NCBI GenBank assembly: GCA_003864495.1
Contig: ML133365.1
Span: forward strand, 4,037,856-4,101,855
Direction: 5' to 3'
Source of the DNA: Nemopilema nomurai
Taxonomy: Eukaryota > Cnidaria > Scyphozoa > Rhizostomeae > Rhizostomatidae
DNA: 64,000 nt
Both the position numbers and the translations under genes were made by a program. The notes under the pieces were generated by a model, which was not told where the DNA came from, did not search any database, and worked only from the letters and a program-made list of their open reading frames with translations. Below, one piece after another: positions 40,601 through 51,125 of this stretch (position 1 is its first letter; every line of letters starts with the position of its first letter).

Positions 40601-41669
40601 TTGGTGCAGCAAGACCTTTGACTTTTTGGTCAGATCCTACAACAAAATGTATCCACAATAGCATTTTACATTAGTGATAGGGACAGCAAGGTCCTTTTAG
40701 AACAATAAGCACACACTGGAAATTAGAACAAGGTTATTTGTGAGTAATCACTTCACATTCCAAATTCTTATAGATTTATGGAAAACAGAATAAGTTATTT
40801 ATACAAGAATGGAAAGTAATTACTCCTTATCAATTTAGGTAAGAAACATCAAGCTTTTGCTATAATCATAAAACCTCTGCGTACCTGACTGGGTTTCAAG
40901 GCGCAGGACTTTCAGTAATCCATCTTCACCACCACAAGCTATATATCCTTGCTCTCTGTTCCATGAAATTGATGCCAACTTCACATTGTTAGGTATTGCA
41001 ATCTGCAATATTTTTTCGAAAATAAAGTCCAAGCCAGATACATTTATTTAACATTTCTTAGCTACTCTCGTTGGATTTGTAAGAATAAAATCTTACTTTT
41101 GATTGAGATATAATCTGATAAAAACTGAAAATTTACGTAGGCAAAGGGAATACCTATGTTGCAAAAATGGTAAAATTGTGATATACTAACTACGCATGTC
41201 AATCTTAAACATGAAAGAAAAGAAAGTTTCAATTATTATTGACCTTATCAAACGATGCATTGAGAACACTTGCAGCATTCTATTTCAATGTAGATTACAC
41301 ACATAAGCATATAGACAGTATTCATTTTGAATGATTTCGGTGAATTTTTGTAGTTGGCCATATTTAATAAAAGCATGACTGGCTTGAATCAACCAAGGCC
41401 ATCACAGAAATCTGCTGTGTTGTCAACAAACATCCCTCGAAAATCAATTTGAGACTATCATTAAGCCACCACATAGAGATGATATTTTAACTGCAGTCGC
41501 TCTTAAACAATCATGGTTAACTCTCTTTGTAAAAGAGAACGGCTACAAAGGCAAAGGCCCAAAGGAAAGAAAACTAATAAGGTCAAGATTTCTAAATGCA
41601 TTATTACTGTAAGTGATCGTGAATATCTTTACTAAAATATCTCACCTTTTTACTTAAATATATGAACAT
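25607..41669 (-). CDS. WDR35: WD repeat-containing protein 35 (IFT121), intraflagellar transport complex A
   Basis: Core IFT-A subunit for retrograde ciliary transport and delivery of membrane proteins to cilia. Exons in coding order: 41646-41669, 40885-41002, 40562-40636, 40138-40230, 39879-39980, 39687-39766, 39349-39429, 38924-38988, 38222-38594, 37839-37931, 37640-37732, 37242-37302, 36523-36673, 36255-36324, 35486-35539, 35237-35346, 34730-34778, 34112-34204, 33926-33994, 33710-33790, 33386-33433, 32905-32993, 32649-32766, 32116-32201, 31849-31928, 31411-31607, 30884-31110, 30463-30511, 29516-29683, 29207-29275, 27366-27470, 27051-27133, 26096-26164, 25607-25772. Sum 3,489 nt, 1,162 residues, close to vertebrate WDR35. 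The 24-nt first exon encodes MFIYLSKK. N-terminal WD40 propellers ([23 protein letters not shown]) lead into a helical solenoid (DAIELYRK-like, [17 protein letters not shown]), then a C-terminal zinc ribbon with four CxxC pairs ending CPLCHSPV. A Gly run (GGGGD) spans the 31849 junction. Confidence 0.96.
30721..30890. repeat. 21-bp minisatellite abutting a WDR35 splice donor
   Basis: Around eight degenerate copies of a 21-bp unit rich in GAAGAAGAA followed by TACAGCTCA or TACTGCTTA, beginning directly at the end of the exon at 30884. Read on the gene strand, units resemble the true donor context TTGAGCTGTATCC, for instance ATGAGCTGTATG near 30732-30743. The array appears to have grown from the exon-intron boundary. 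Confidence 0.8.
34975..35145. repeat. GGATCC-rich inverted-repeat element
   Basis: An intronic WDR35 segment with repeated GGATCC/GGATCG motifs (near 34983, 34991, 35033, 35057 and 35099) bracketed by facing copies of a CGTTTACACG-like sequence (35014-35026 and 35114-35128). The symmetric layout suggests a dispersed non-autonomous repeat. I cannot define target-site duplications, so the family is unassigned. Confidence 0.5.
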
Positions 41670-43417
41670 TGTGAAACTTTGGTAAGTATATATTCCTTAT
41701 TTCATAAGAATAAACCATTCGTCGGAGGACAGTCGCATTTGAAGTTAGCATTAGCAAACACTTCCATGGAAGTTGTTAGGCCAAAAGTTGTTGTCAGCAG
41801 CGACACGGCAACAACAACAGGGTGCTCCCCCGCAGTCGGCAAGGAAAGCCCCGGTCACTGGTGTAAATACCGCAAATTCAACCAGGGAGCTAATTCAAGA
41901 CAAAATTTTACAAGGAGGCGCTTATACGACAGGGCGGCTAAATAGGCAAGGACATTTATCAATTTTTTCTCATACAATGTAACGGAGAAAATTTATAACC
42001 AATGTTTTCCAGTTCTTCTCTGAAAATTACAACAAATGCAATAAACACTTTTTGGAAAAAAATGAAAGGTCCTATAAAATGGCACTCTTTTAATATTTTG
42101 AATCAAGAATCAAAATTTCAGGCCCTGCTGTAGCTAAATCGTTTTCCGCAGTTTCAAAAGGGTCAACATTCCAATAAAGTTTTCAAAAGGTTTTCCTCAC
42201 AAAAATTTGAAGATAAAAATAAAACATCCTCACTTGAAGTTAGTATCTATGGCAGCCAATATCATTAAACTGCATGTTATAAAATGATCATCTTTTTAAA
42301 GTAAATTGAAAAGCATGATGACAATAAATACATCAAATCCAATAGAATGCTGTTTTGGCCAAATTCAAATAGGCATCCTCTCTGTCTTTTGTCTAGGGGT
42401 GATAACTGCCTCTATATGAGTGGCATATTTGGCAGAGGACCCTAATTTGGCTATTTACAGTGATTAGAGGCCTAGCGATTGATCTAACCTATTCAAATGT
42501 AAACTTAGGATGTGTCATGCTTTAATTCCAGCACATTTTGTGATATTGCCTGTGGGTAATCTTTGTTTGGGATCATAAATTGGATGAATACAAATGCAGA
42601 GTTGTAATTGTAATGTAGAATCTCAATCAGAGTTTCACAAAACCTCTGCATAAACACACTATCAAAGTGTAAAATTCATCAAAAATTCATGTCAAGAACA
42701 ACATGCTTATTTTGATAAAAACAAGCTTGAATAATTGACTAAGAATGTTCAGTCATCAAACATCTTCCAGTGCACATTATTGTGAAAGCTTATGGTGGCA
42801 TGTCAATATAAATCTGTATTTTTCTTGAACCCATTGCTTTACGAACAGCTAATAAAATTATTCCATTCATCCATGGGTTTACATCAAATTTTTGTTCATG
42901 GTAGAACCTATTCCAGCTAAACTCTTTAGACTTAGAGCATATTGCCCTTAAATCCAGCAATCCTTCAATGTTTCAGAAAGAACTTGACACAATATAAATT
43001 TCCAAGTGTGACTTGTGTGTCCATGTGACTTGATGCCTTCACTTGGGAAGCCAAACATTGCATAACTTTCTAGGTTTTCCCTTTGAAAAAATTCACAGTT
43101 CAAAATAAATAGAGTAGATAGATATTCCACAAACATAACCATCTATACAAAATAATGATGTATCCCTTCCCAGGAAATAAGAAAGAACAGCTTTGTATGA
43201 TGGACTTAACTAATGCATAAAACTATGTGTATATTACATTCGCAGTATTAAGATAAGTCAGATAAAAATAACCAAAACAGCCTATAGTTAAAAAGAAAAA
43301 GTACAGGTCCATAGTTCACTGCTCAATGTTGTAACACTGTACATGACCCAATATCATAGATTGATGCTTATATTTAATATACAAGTCGAAAATCTGTACA
43401 ACAGTTTGTATCATTTT
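41670..43417. other. Spacer upstream of WDR35, downstream of H2A.Z
   Basis: Contains the WDR35 promoter (right of 41669) and the H2A.Z 3' UTR (left of 43418). An open plus-strand frame at about 41782-41982, preceded by a possible acceptor TTGTTAG, encodes a Gln-rich stretch followed by NTANSTRELIQDKILQGG. It has no ATG and no clear donor, so it is only a possible exon of a divergent transcript. The rest is AT-rich with no recognised feature. Confidence 0.4.
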
Positions 43418-44545
43418 TCATGCTTTAGCTGGTCCGACTCCTTTTTTGCCAATTAAACTCTTGTGAATGTGGGGAATGACACCTAAAATTAAATGAAAAA
43501 CATAAGAACAAGAAATTGAAACAATGTGCAGAATTTGTTGTCACTGATTCCAATTTGATAAAAATTCTGACATAAGTCTTCTTGCACAAAAGTTGAATTA
43601 AATTCTGAGTATTTGTGGTAAAAGGCCCACCTCCACCAGCAATCGTTGCTTTTATCAGTGAATCCAGTTCTTCATCTCCTCGGATGGCAAGCTGTAAATG
43701 TCTTGGAGAAATACGTTTTACTTTTAAGTCTTTTGATGCATTACCAGCCAATTCAAGAACCTTTGGGAGAAAAAATAACAGCAATAAGCATAGGCATATT
43801 ACTCAACTAAATTTCAAATTAGCAAATTATATATACATTTCTTTGTCAGTCTTTCTAAAACATAGCGGGTACTGTCCAATTTCTAAATCTAATAAGGAAA
43901 ACAAGAATTAGTCTAAGTAAATTCATTTGATTGTTCCATATAATTAGGGAAGAGGAGAAACAAAGAAAACATCATACACAACAAGGACACACAAGCACGC
44001 CACTTAGTACCTTTGTCAAAAAAGGCGCCAAAACGATGTCTTCGTTAAGCGGCGTAGAAATACATAAAATGGAATATTCTATGGTGTACGCTTTAATTTA
44101 CTCACTTCAGCAGTTAAATACTCTAAGATTGCAGCACTGTAAACAGCCGCTGTAGCTCCTACACGTCCATGACTTGTGGTTCGAGTCTTCAAGTGCCTGT
44201 GAATTCTTCCAACTGGGAACTGCAAAAAAGTTCGATATTTCTCAATAGTTCCTCTCCGTGCATGAAAGAGAAATAAAAAGAACAAACCTTGTTTCCAACA
44301 ATTTAGAGCTTAGAGCAGTAAACATATATAAAACGTGGCGGTAGTCCAAACCAACCTGTAGTCCTGCTCTTGCAGACCTTGAAATGGCCTTGGCCTTTTG
44401 TTTCGAGTCTTTACCAGCTTTTCCTCCAGCCTGAAAAGTTTAAAAATGAAGATAATTGCCTTCCTAGATCGGGGATAAGTTTCCGGAAATACAAGCATTC
44501 TGTATTCAAACAAGTGCGTTGGTTGAGTAATGAGTAAATTACCAT
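43418..44545 (-). CDS. H2AZ: Histone variant H2A.Z
   Basis: Replication-independent H2A variant placed in nucleosomes at promoters and other regulatory sites. Exons in coding order: 44543-44545, 44356-44430, 44106-44219, 43631-43760, 43418-43482; 387 nt, 128 residues, the usual H2A.Z length. The first coding exon contains only the ATG. Diagnostic H2A.Z features are present: [60 protein letters not shown] with the acidic patch residues DEE, and the C-terminal [19 protein letters not shown]. Canonical H2A lacks this insert pattern. The tail ends VGPAKA and the N-terminus reads [20 protein letters not shown], with acetylatable lysines. Introns point to a normal polyadenylated mRNA rather than a stem-loop histone message. 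Confidence 0.98.
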
Positions 44546-44650
44546 TTTCAGCTTCTCTACTTCTAAATCCCACCACTTCGTCGAACTTCGGCGCCAAATG
44601 CTGTGGAAGTACAATGACCTTCCTTCATGACCCTCATTGTGAAGTTTAAA

Positions 44651-44686
44651 CCAATCATTCACGACTTATTGTAAATAAAAGCCAAT
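44651..44686 (-). promoter_or_regulatory. Two CCAAT boxes upstream of H2A.Z
   Basis: CCAAT on the plus strand at 44651-44655 and 44682-44686, that is, in inverted (ATTGG) orientation relative to the gene, 106-144 bp from the ATG. Paired CCAAT elements about 30 bp apart are typical NF-Y sites in proliferation-linked and histone promoters. No TATA box is evident. Identification rests on motif and position only. Confidence 0.45.
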
Positions 44687-44700
44687 CACATTCCGAGATT

Positions 44701-47700
44701 CACCCGCCTAAATGGGACAGGGAGCACAGGCTCAAAATTCTTTCAAGTGAGAGGCTACAAACCGCTGGTTGAAAGGCACACACGCGTGCACCAAATGCCT
44801 AGCACCAGCAAAAAAGGAAATTATGTTAATTCAAAAAAGTACCTTTAGTACAGGAATTGAGTTAACAGATCAGAAATCAATAGAGAAAAATATTTATTGT
44901 GAATAGGAAATTTTTAGATACAGAGCTGCTTAGCCATAAAACCTGTCAAGAGGTGGGCAATATTATAAGTGAAAAATTACAAAGTTTATTTTGCCTTTTT
45001 AGATTATGCATGCGAGTCTAAAGCTATTCAATCCTCGCACACTCTGATTCTTATAATTATGATATCATATTTCTCAAGCATTGTGAAATTTGGCTACAGT
45101 TCCTAGGATTGAAACTTTTCAAAAATGAACACATGCATCAATAAGTTACATCTTGATTTGTTCCATTGCTTAAGCTTCGAATCTAAAGATTAACAGGGAA
45201 AAGGCCAAAATTTGGCGGCATTGATAAGGTATAAATGTAATTTCTTGGATGCAAGACTTAAAATTCCAGTACAAAAGACAACAGTTACATTCTAGTACTT
45301 TTCACAATAGCAAAAAAGTTCAGAATAATCCATCCATCTGTTACTTAGAAAAAACATATAACCCAAGATATTGTGTCTCGTCAAATACACTTTTCAAAAA
45401 AGTGTTTACTAAACTCAGGTTCTTGAGGGACACAAAAATTCATGAAAGGGCAGGCTCTCAAGATTCATCCAGACCAACCCATCAAGTCTTCCTTTGGTCC
45501 ACTGCAAGCGTCATGTATGTTTTGAGCACGTAATTCCAGAATGAACATGTCCCATTTTTGACGACGGGAATTACTAAGTGAAGCAAGATGGTAACTCGCT
45601 TGTTCCAAAGTCTTTTTGACAAAAAACAGATTACTGCTCGTTTAAGATATGCACAGACACAGCAAGGAAATTATCTTGATGTAGCTAATTAATTATAACT
45701 AAAATATCAATCATACCATCAGGAAGAGAATATATTAAACCACACACACACAAAATTCTATTTGTCGCTTATTTCAAACCCAACTTCTGAAGAGAATGCA
45801 AAAACCTGGCTTTGCAACCTAAGTTTTATTTCTGCTGCTACACTGCAGTTAAAGAGATGTTCAAACCAATAACTTGTTTATTTATAAATGTGAGTCCTGT
45901 TATAAATATCACATGCATGCTATTTTTCTCTACACTGCAGGAAACTCAGCATTTACAAGGCAAGAAGCACTTGGTAGTGTCATGGCCCGACACAAGAAGT
46001 CTTCCAACCTTTTGTTTTGTGGGTACAAATCAGGTTTGCTAGTAGATGCGTATTCCCCTTCTGCATTTTGGAGTTTCTGAAAAACTTGAATTGTCGCCTC
46101 GATCACTCCCAGTTTCTGCTTTTGATGTTTACAGACCATGGAACTTTGGTACTTGTTGTATTTGGTCAATTAATGTTATCATAATCCTTAAATGTGAATT
46201 AAACCTAATAAGGTAGCTAAAACCTGCGATTTCTTGTGACTGAGCTTTCTGCATTCTGGTTACAATAGTTTCATGTTATGTGATCACTGGGCAAAAGCTT
46301 ACAAAACATGCTTCACAGCAAAATTCAGCACCTTTATGGATAGCTCCTCATTCATTCAATCAAATCATATTTCTCTAGGTGAAGAACTTCCAGCACAAGT
46401 GTTTTTTATACATCCTTTATTTTGGCATTGAAATTAGTAGCTCTTAAAATCTTGGAACGACTATGGCTCCACTTTGGGAACGGTGGTGGGAAAATTTTTA
46501 TGTAACACTTTGCTTTTGAATTCATTGTAAGACTAATCTGATTTGATGTTGTCACTAAATTATGACCTTTTGCGTACGGACCTAGAAAGGCAGGAACCCA
46601 ATAAATTTGCCTAATGATGTAACTGGTGGTAAATGAAAGTGTGCTATATGGAATAAAGTTGTTACTAATCTAGTCTACTAACAACGCTTATTGACCAAAA
46701 CTTTATGCTAGCCATAATGCAGTAGAAAGTAGAAATGGAGAAGCGAATCAACAAAATTGTGAATAAATAAGAGTTGGGCCAAACTTAGGTTTGGAGGGGG
46801 CCTAAAGTTAGCGACTCTGTTATAGGCCAGAGACGCCAAGGGCTATATATAGTGAAGACTTGTCTGAATTCAGTAACTAAGATTAACCCCACTAATTGTC
46901 TCTAACCCTTGAATTTAGAAATCTTTACACTTGCACTCTTAAGTAACAACATAATGCAATGTAATGAGCCTGTGCAATAATGGGACATTTAGGCTTATTC
47001 ACTCTAGGTATTGCCCATTCATTTTTGATTTGTTGTTCTTCGTCGTGTTATTTGAGCGGTACTCTTTCTTTATTTGTTCTTTAGGAATTGCATTTACGTC
47101 ACAGCTCTTTCACGCTAGTTCATTCAGGAAGTTATATCGCTTTACAGCTGATGCCTACCATTTGTGACTCAACCTAAGCACTTGCATGTTAGGTACTTTA
47201 TCCGCATTTACGTATGTCCGCCGGAATCACCATTGAGAGACAATACTTCTTTATTTAGATACTTTAATGTATGTATTCGCATAAATAAGAGGCTTGTATT
47301 CACGTTAAAGAACAGACATGGATAAGTGACGCTAGTGTAGAAAGGGTGAATTACCACCAGCACAAGAGTCTTGTGAAAGCTCTTAGTATTTTGTATCGTT
47401 TTGTGAGACGTTTTATTAAGTATTTTAAGGCCATACAGTACTTGAGAAAGACTGGGATGCGCCCTCGGATTTATCACACGTGTTATTATAAAGCTCGTAG
47501 GGATGAGAGTCAAACAGAATCGCACTAGCACTGGCTATAAAAGTATATTAAAGTAAATTAGAGTATTGTAAAGATGAGAATTTCTGTCGTCTCAAGACGG
47601 TCGTCATTTCTGTATACCGCTCATGCCGTGTCCCTGCCACACATGTCGACGTCGAACTTTTTACACTTGTAATACAGTGAGCTTGTTTTACTCACTAATC

Positions 47701-47715
47701 TCTATAAAAGGTATA
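44701..47715. other. Gene-free stretch between H2A.Z and the TA-flanked element
   Basis: AT-rich, with no supported gene. A minus-strand open frame at 45930-46169 (79 codons, containing QKLQNAEGEYASTSKPDLYP) has no match I recognise and no clear splice partners; it could be a transposon remnant or chance. A short CACACACA run lies near 45742-45750. Confidence 0.5.
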
Positions 47716-48130
47716 CACGCTTTTTTTATAAGGAACCTACCTCAAGGCCTAGTTCAAAAAGTTCCTTATTCGTAGACCTTAAATCGTCAGATTCTAGTAC
47801 CAAAAGTTCCTTAAAAGTTCCTTAAGTTCTTACTTTCGGTGTTTTGACTACAATAAGCCTTAACACTCAATAGAGAGTGGGGCGAGATAGCATATGCGGA
47901 AACTACTAGTTGAAGCACTTGACAAACAAATAGTAAACAATCTATGCGAATATTGGCTGCAAATGAATGGAACCGCCCTTTAAACTCTTGATGCTTGCCA
48001 TTATAAAAAAATTTCAAATCGAAAAGTTCCTTAGGGATTTCGTTTTTAGTAATAAAGTTCTTTAAATATTTTTCCCTTCTACATGTAGGTTCCTTTCCTT
48101 ATAAAGTGATTCCTTATAAAAAAAAGCGTG
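47716..48130. mobile_element. 415-bp MITE with TA target site
   Basis: The left end CACGCTTTTTTTATAAGGAA (47716-47735) is matched inverted at 48111-48130 with one extra T. TA lies immediately outside each end (47714-47715 and 48131-48132), consistent with a Tc1/mariner-like target duplication. There is no transposase frame. Internally the motif AAAAGTTCCTTA recurs (near 47757, 47802 and 48020). It lies about 160 bp upstream of the MORN2 start codon, so it may form part of that promoter or 5' leader. Confidence 0.75.
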
Positions 48131-48287
48131 TAAAAAGTTTCTCGTGCCCCTTGTTTACGTTCTCGCTTTCAATTCTCCGCCGCTGACAACGAGGTCATGG
48201 ATTGTGCTCCTTGGTAACCAGCAGGAAGGAAAATTTTGGCAACAGGATTTAATTCTTCATGTAATCTATGTATTGGAAAACCAAATC

Positions 48288-51125
48288 ATGGCAGCTACGG
48301 GTAATTGTGTATTCTACAACCGATTTAAATTTCCGATTTCAAGGTACTGTTTAGTTGTCAACAAGTTAGGCTGGGCCATATAGAAACTTCTAGCCGAAGC
48401 TGCTCCAGTCTGAGCCACAACAACTAACTTAAAACTAAAGTCTCGTAAATTATTCACACAATTGCATATATAAAAATAAAGTTCAATAATGACAGGCTAA
48501 AGATAAGAAACAATTTACATATACTCGCAAATATACTTTTCGATTAAAACAAGATTGGCAGTTTTTCCGTCGGTATGATATTATGGAGCTGCGCTGTTTT
48601 TGTTCCCTAAACAAATCTTGAACCTTAGACTGACCAGAAGTATCTCCTCATAACCAGTTTCAGCAATAAAAATTATTATGATGCATCTCGGTTTGTACTT
48701 TTCCTTTCATTAAAACATTACCTTTTTTCTACCTAAAACAAATGTTTAGACATCAAAACACAGAAGCAGATGAATACCTTTGCTTCAGCCTCCTGCAAAT
48801 AGTTCTTATGGTGATTTGTTATTAACTTCAGTTTAATTGTTTTCTTTTCTCCCAGGTAAAAAGGATAAGAAAAGCAAGCAAGAGAATGGTTAGTGGAATG
48901 CCAATCTTTTTGTTGTACTTGTGGATGGTCTAAAGCTTTAGAGAGTTATGGACCATCTCTTAATCTTGTTATCTTACATCTAATGTGGATTTATTGAGAG
49001 TTACTTCCCTTATATGTTTGTGACATCCTTACCATGACTCCGATATTTTGCCCAGAAGCATCTACCAAGTTTATTTAGGCAGAAACAATTTTTTCATCAT
49101 AAGGAAATATACGACTGCAGTACTTTGATATAAAAGAAATCTCATCTAATTTTACTTGATGCTAGTCAAATGAAGATTGTTTGTGAAAGCAAGCTTCATT
49201 TATTCACAACAAGTTATTTTCTGGCTGGTTGTAATGTATTTTGAACTTTACAGTCTAATTGTTTACATGTTTATTTAATGTGAATTTATGACTTGGGAAG
49301 TAAAGGGAACATATCATTATTTCATGTACTTGGATCCTCTTGGATCCAGATTATTTCATGCCCCTTGGATCCAGATGGACTGATGGTCTCTATGTTTTTG
49401 AAGAATGGAAAAATTAGCTGTAGAACAAGATATTATGGGTGGTAAAGTAGTAAGGACAAAGCAATCTTTCATCTCCTATTCAGGTGTTAAGATGAAGAAG
49501 CAGCCTGATTTCTCAATTGATTCAGCAAGAGATGCTATACTCTCCTGAATTTTTAGTAGAAATTGCACATCATAATTATTCCATTTAATGTGCCTATGGA
49601 ACTTCCTTTTAATTGTTTTCATTCCCCTTCATTGCATATCTGTGTTTGCTGATTTGCTTTTCTGTTTAGAGGTTCCTGTTCAACAAGGTGTATTCATGTT
49701 CCCAAATGGTGATAAATATGGTGAGCATTTGTTCTTCATTAATTTTCTCTGTATATAAGTATCTGTTTTATCTACATCATGATTGTAATGGCTACCCAGT
49801 CTTACATAGTTAAGAAAGTTGGAGATGACAGTAAGTTTGAAAATTTTGTAGCTTCAACATAAGTCAAGAGTTTCAAATCATTTTAATTTGTAAACATTTA
49901 CAGTTGTCTTATGTTCATAGATTTCTTGATAATTTTCTTGCAAAATGTCATTTTATTCAAAAAGTTTCTATAGATCTTATTCCGTTTCTTGAGCCATTTG
50001 GGAACACAGCTTCACTAGGATTTAACTTATCAATTCTCTACAGATGGCTGCTGCAAATTGTCCAATGGAGCACTCATAAGAACTGGCTATGGTATACATA
50101 CTGGCTGTGATGGTACAGTTTACAAAGGTGACTGGGAGGAAGACAAAATGCATGGGAAAGGTAAACTTGCAAAATTGTCATAAGGAGTTTTCAATTTCAG
50201 TAATTTCATGAAAACTTGGCAGCTTGTGACTCAAAAGACTTTTTTACATCTCAGAGCAACTGACCAACAGATATTTATCTCTTAACTTAATTCTTTCACC
50301 ATACAGCATTTTCGGGGTCAGAATGACACCCTCTAATTTGCTACTATGTTAGGAAAGTTTTGTCACATCCTTTAGGTTTACTGCTACACGTGAATGGATC
50401 TAAGTATGAAGGTGACTTTGTTAACAACATGATGCATGGGTATGGCTTATACACATGGCCAGATGGGTCAAGATATGAAGGAGCATTTATCAATAACAGG
50501 TTTTTACACATCTTTTCACACTATTGCTAGCAGTTTAACCACAAGATTCAAATGCAAAGTCAGGTTGAATATAGTGAATCAATGTCCATTGCAACTCTCA
50601 GTTGGTACTTTAATTTACATTTGCATACACAGAGATTTGATGTGACTTGCACCTGCCAGCCTCCTGTCAATTCAAATTGCTTTATATCAAAATATCCTGG
50701 ACATATGTTGATATTTAGATAATTAATTGTTTGTTGTGAGTTTAGGAAACTGTTTTGGCAGCAATTGCTGTTTACATAAGACAAAGGCCATGTATTGTCT
50801 CAACAAAGCTGCATTTTAATTGATTTTTAGATCAACCATGTTTTTTTGCAAGTCTCAAATCTCTTTTGAACGCATTAAATATTTAGAATATTGGAAAATA
50901 GGCAATATTGGAAAATGAGTTTTTCTTGGTTTATGTGAGTGTATGCTGTAAGTTTATTGCTTAAAAATGTGAAGTAAATTATTTCTATAATACTAGAATT
51001 TCTATAACATTTTATTTTTCAGCCTTGAAGGAAATGGAAAATTCATTGATAGTATAAATCAATTATGGACTGGGCAGTTTTTGCGGAAAAGTGCAAATGG
51101 CCTTCAATTTGCGCTGAATATGTGA
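48288..51125 (+). CDS. MORN2: MORN repeat-containing protein 2-like
   Basis: Small MORN-repeat protein; relatives are linked to LC3-associated phagocytosis and spermatogenesis. Exons: 48288-48300, 48856-48888, 49670-49720, 50044-50160, 50376-50499, 51023-51125; 441 nt, 146 residues. The first exon encodes only MAATG, followed by a Lys-rich stretch (KKDKKSKQEN). MORN repeats follow: GVFMFPNGDKYDG, GTVYKGDWEEDKMHGKG, GSKYEGDFVNNMMHGYG and GSRYEGAFINNRLEGNG, ending with a divergent WTGQFLRKSANGLQFALNM. The fourth-repeat-plus-tail layout matches MORN2; the protein is longer at the N-terminus than the short mammalian form. The start at 48288 is chosen because its phase-1 donor fits the next exon; a longer 5' leader is possible. 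Confidence 0.85.
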
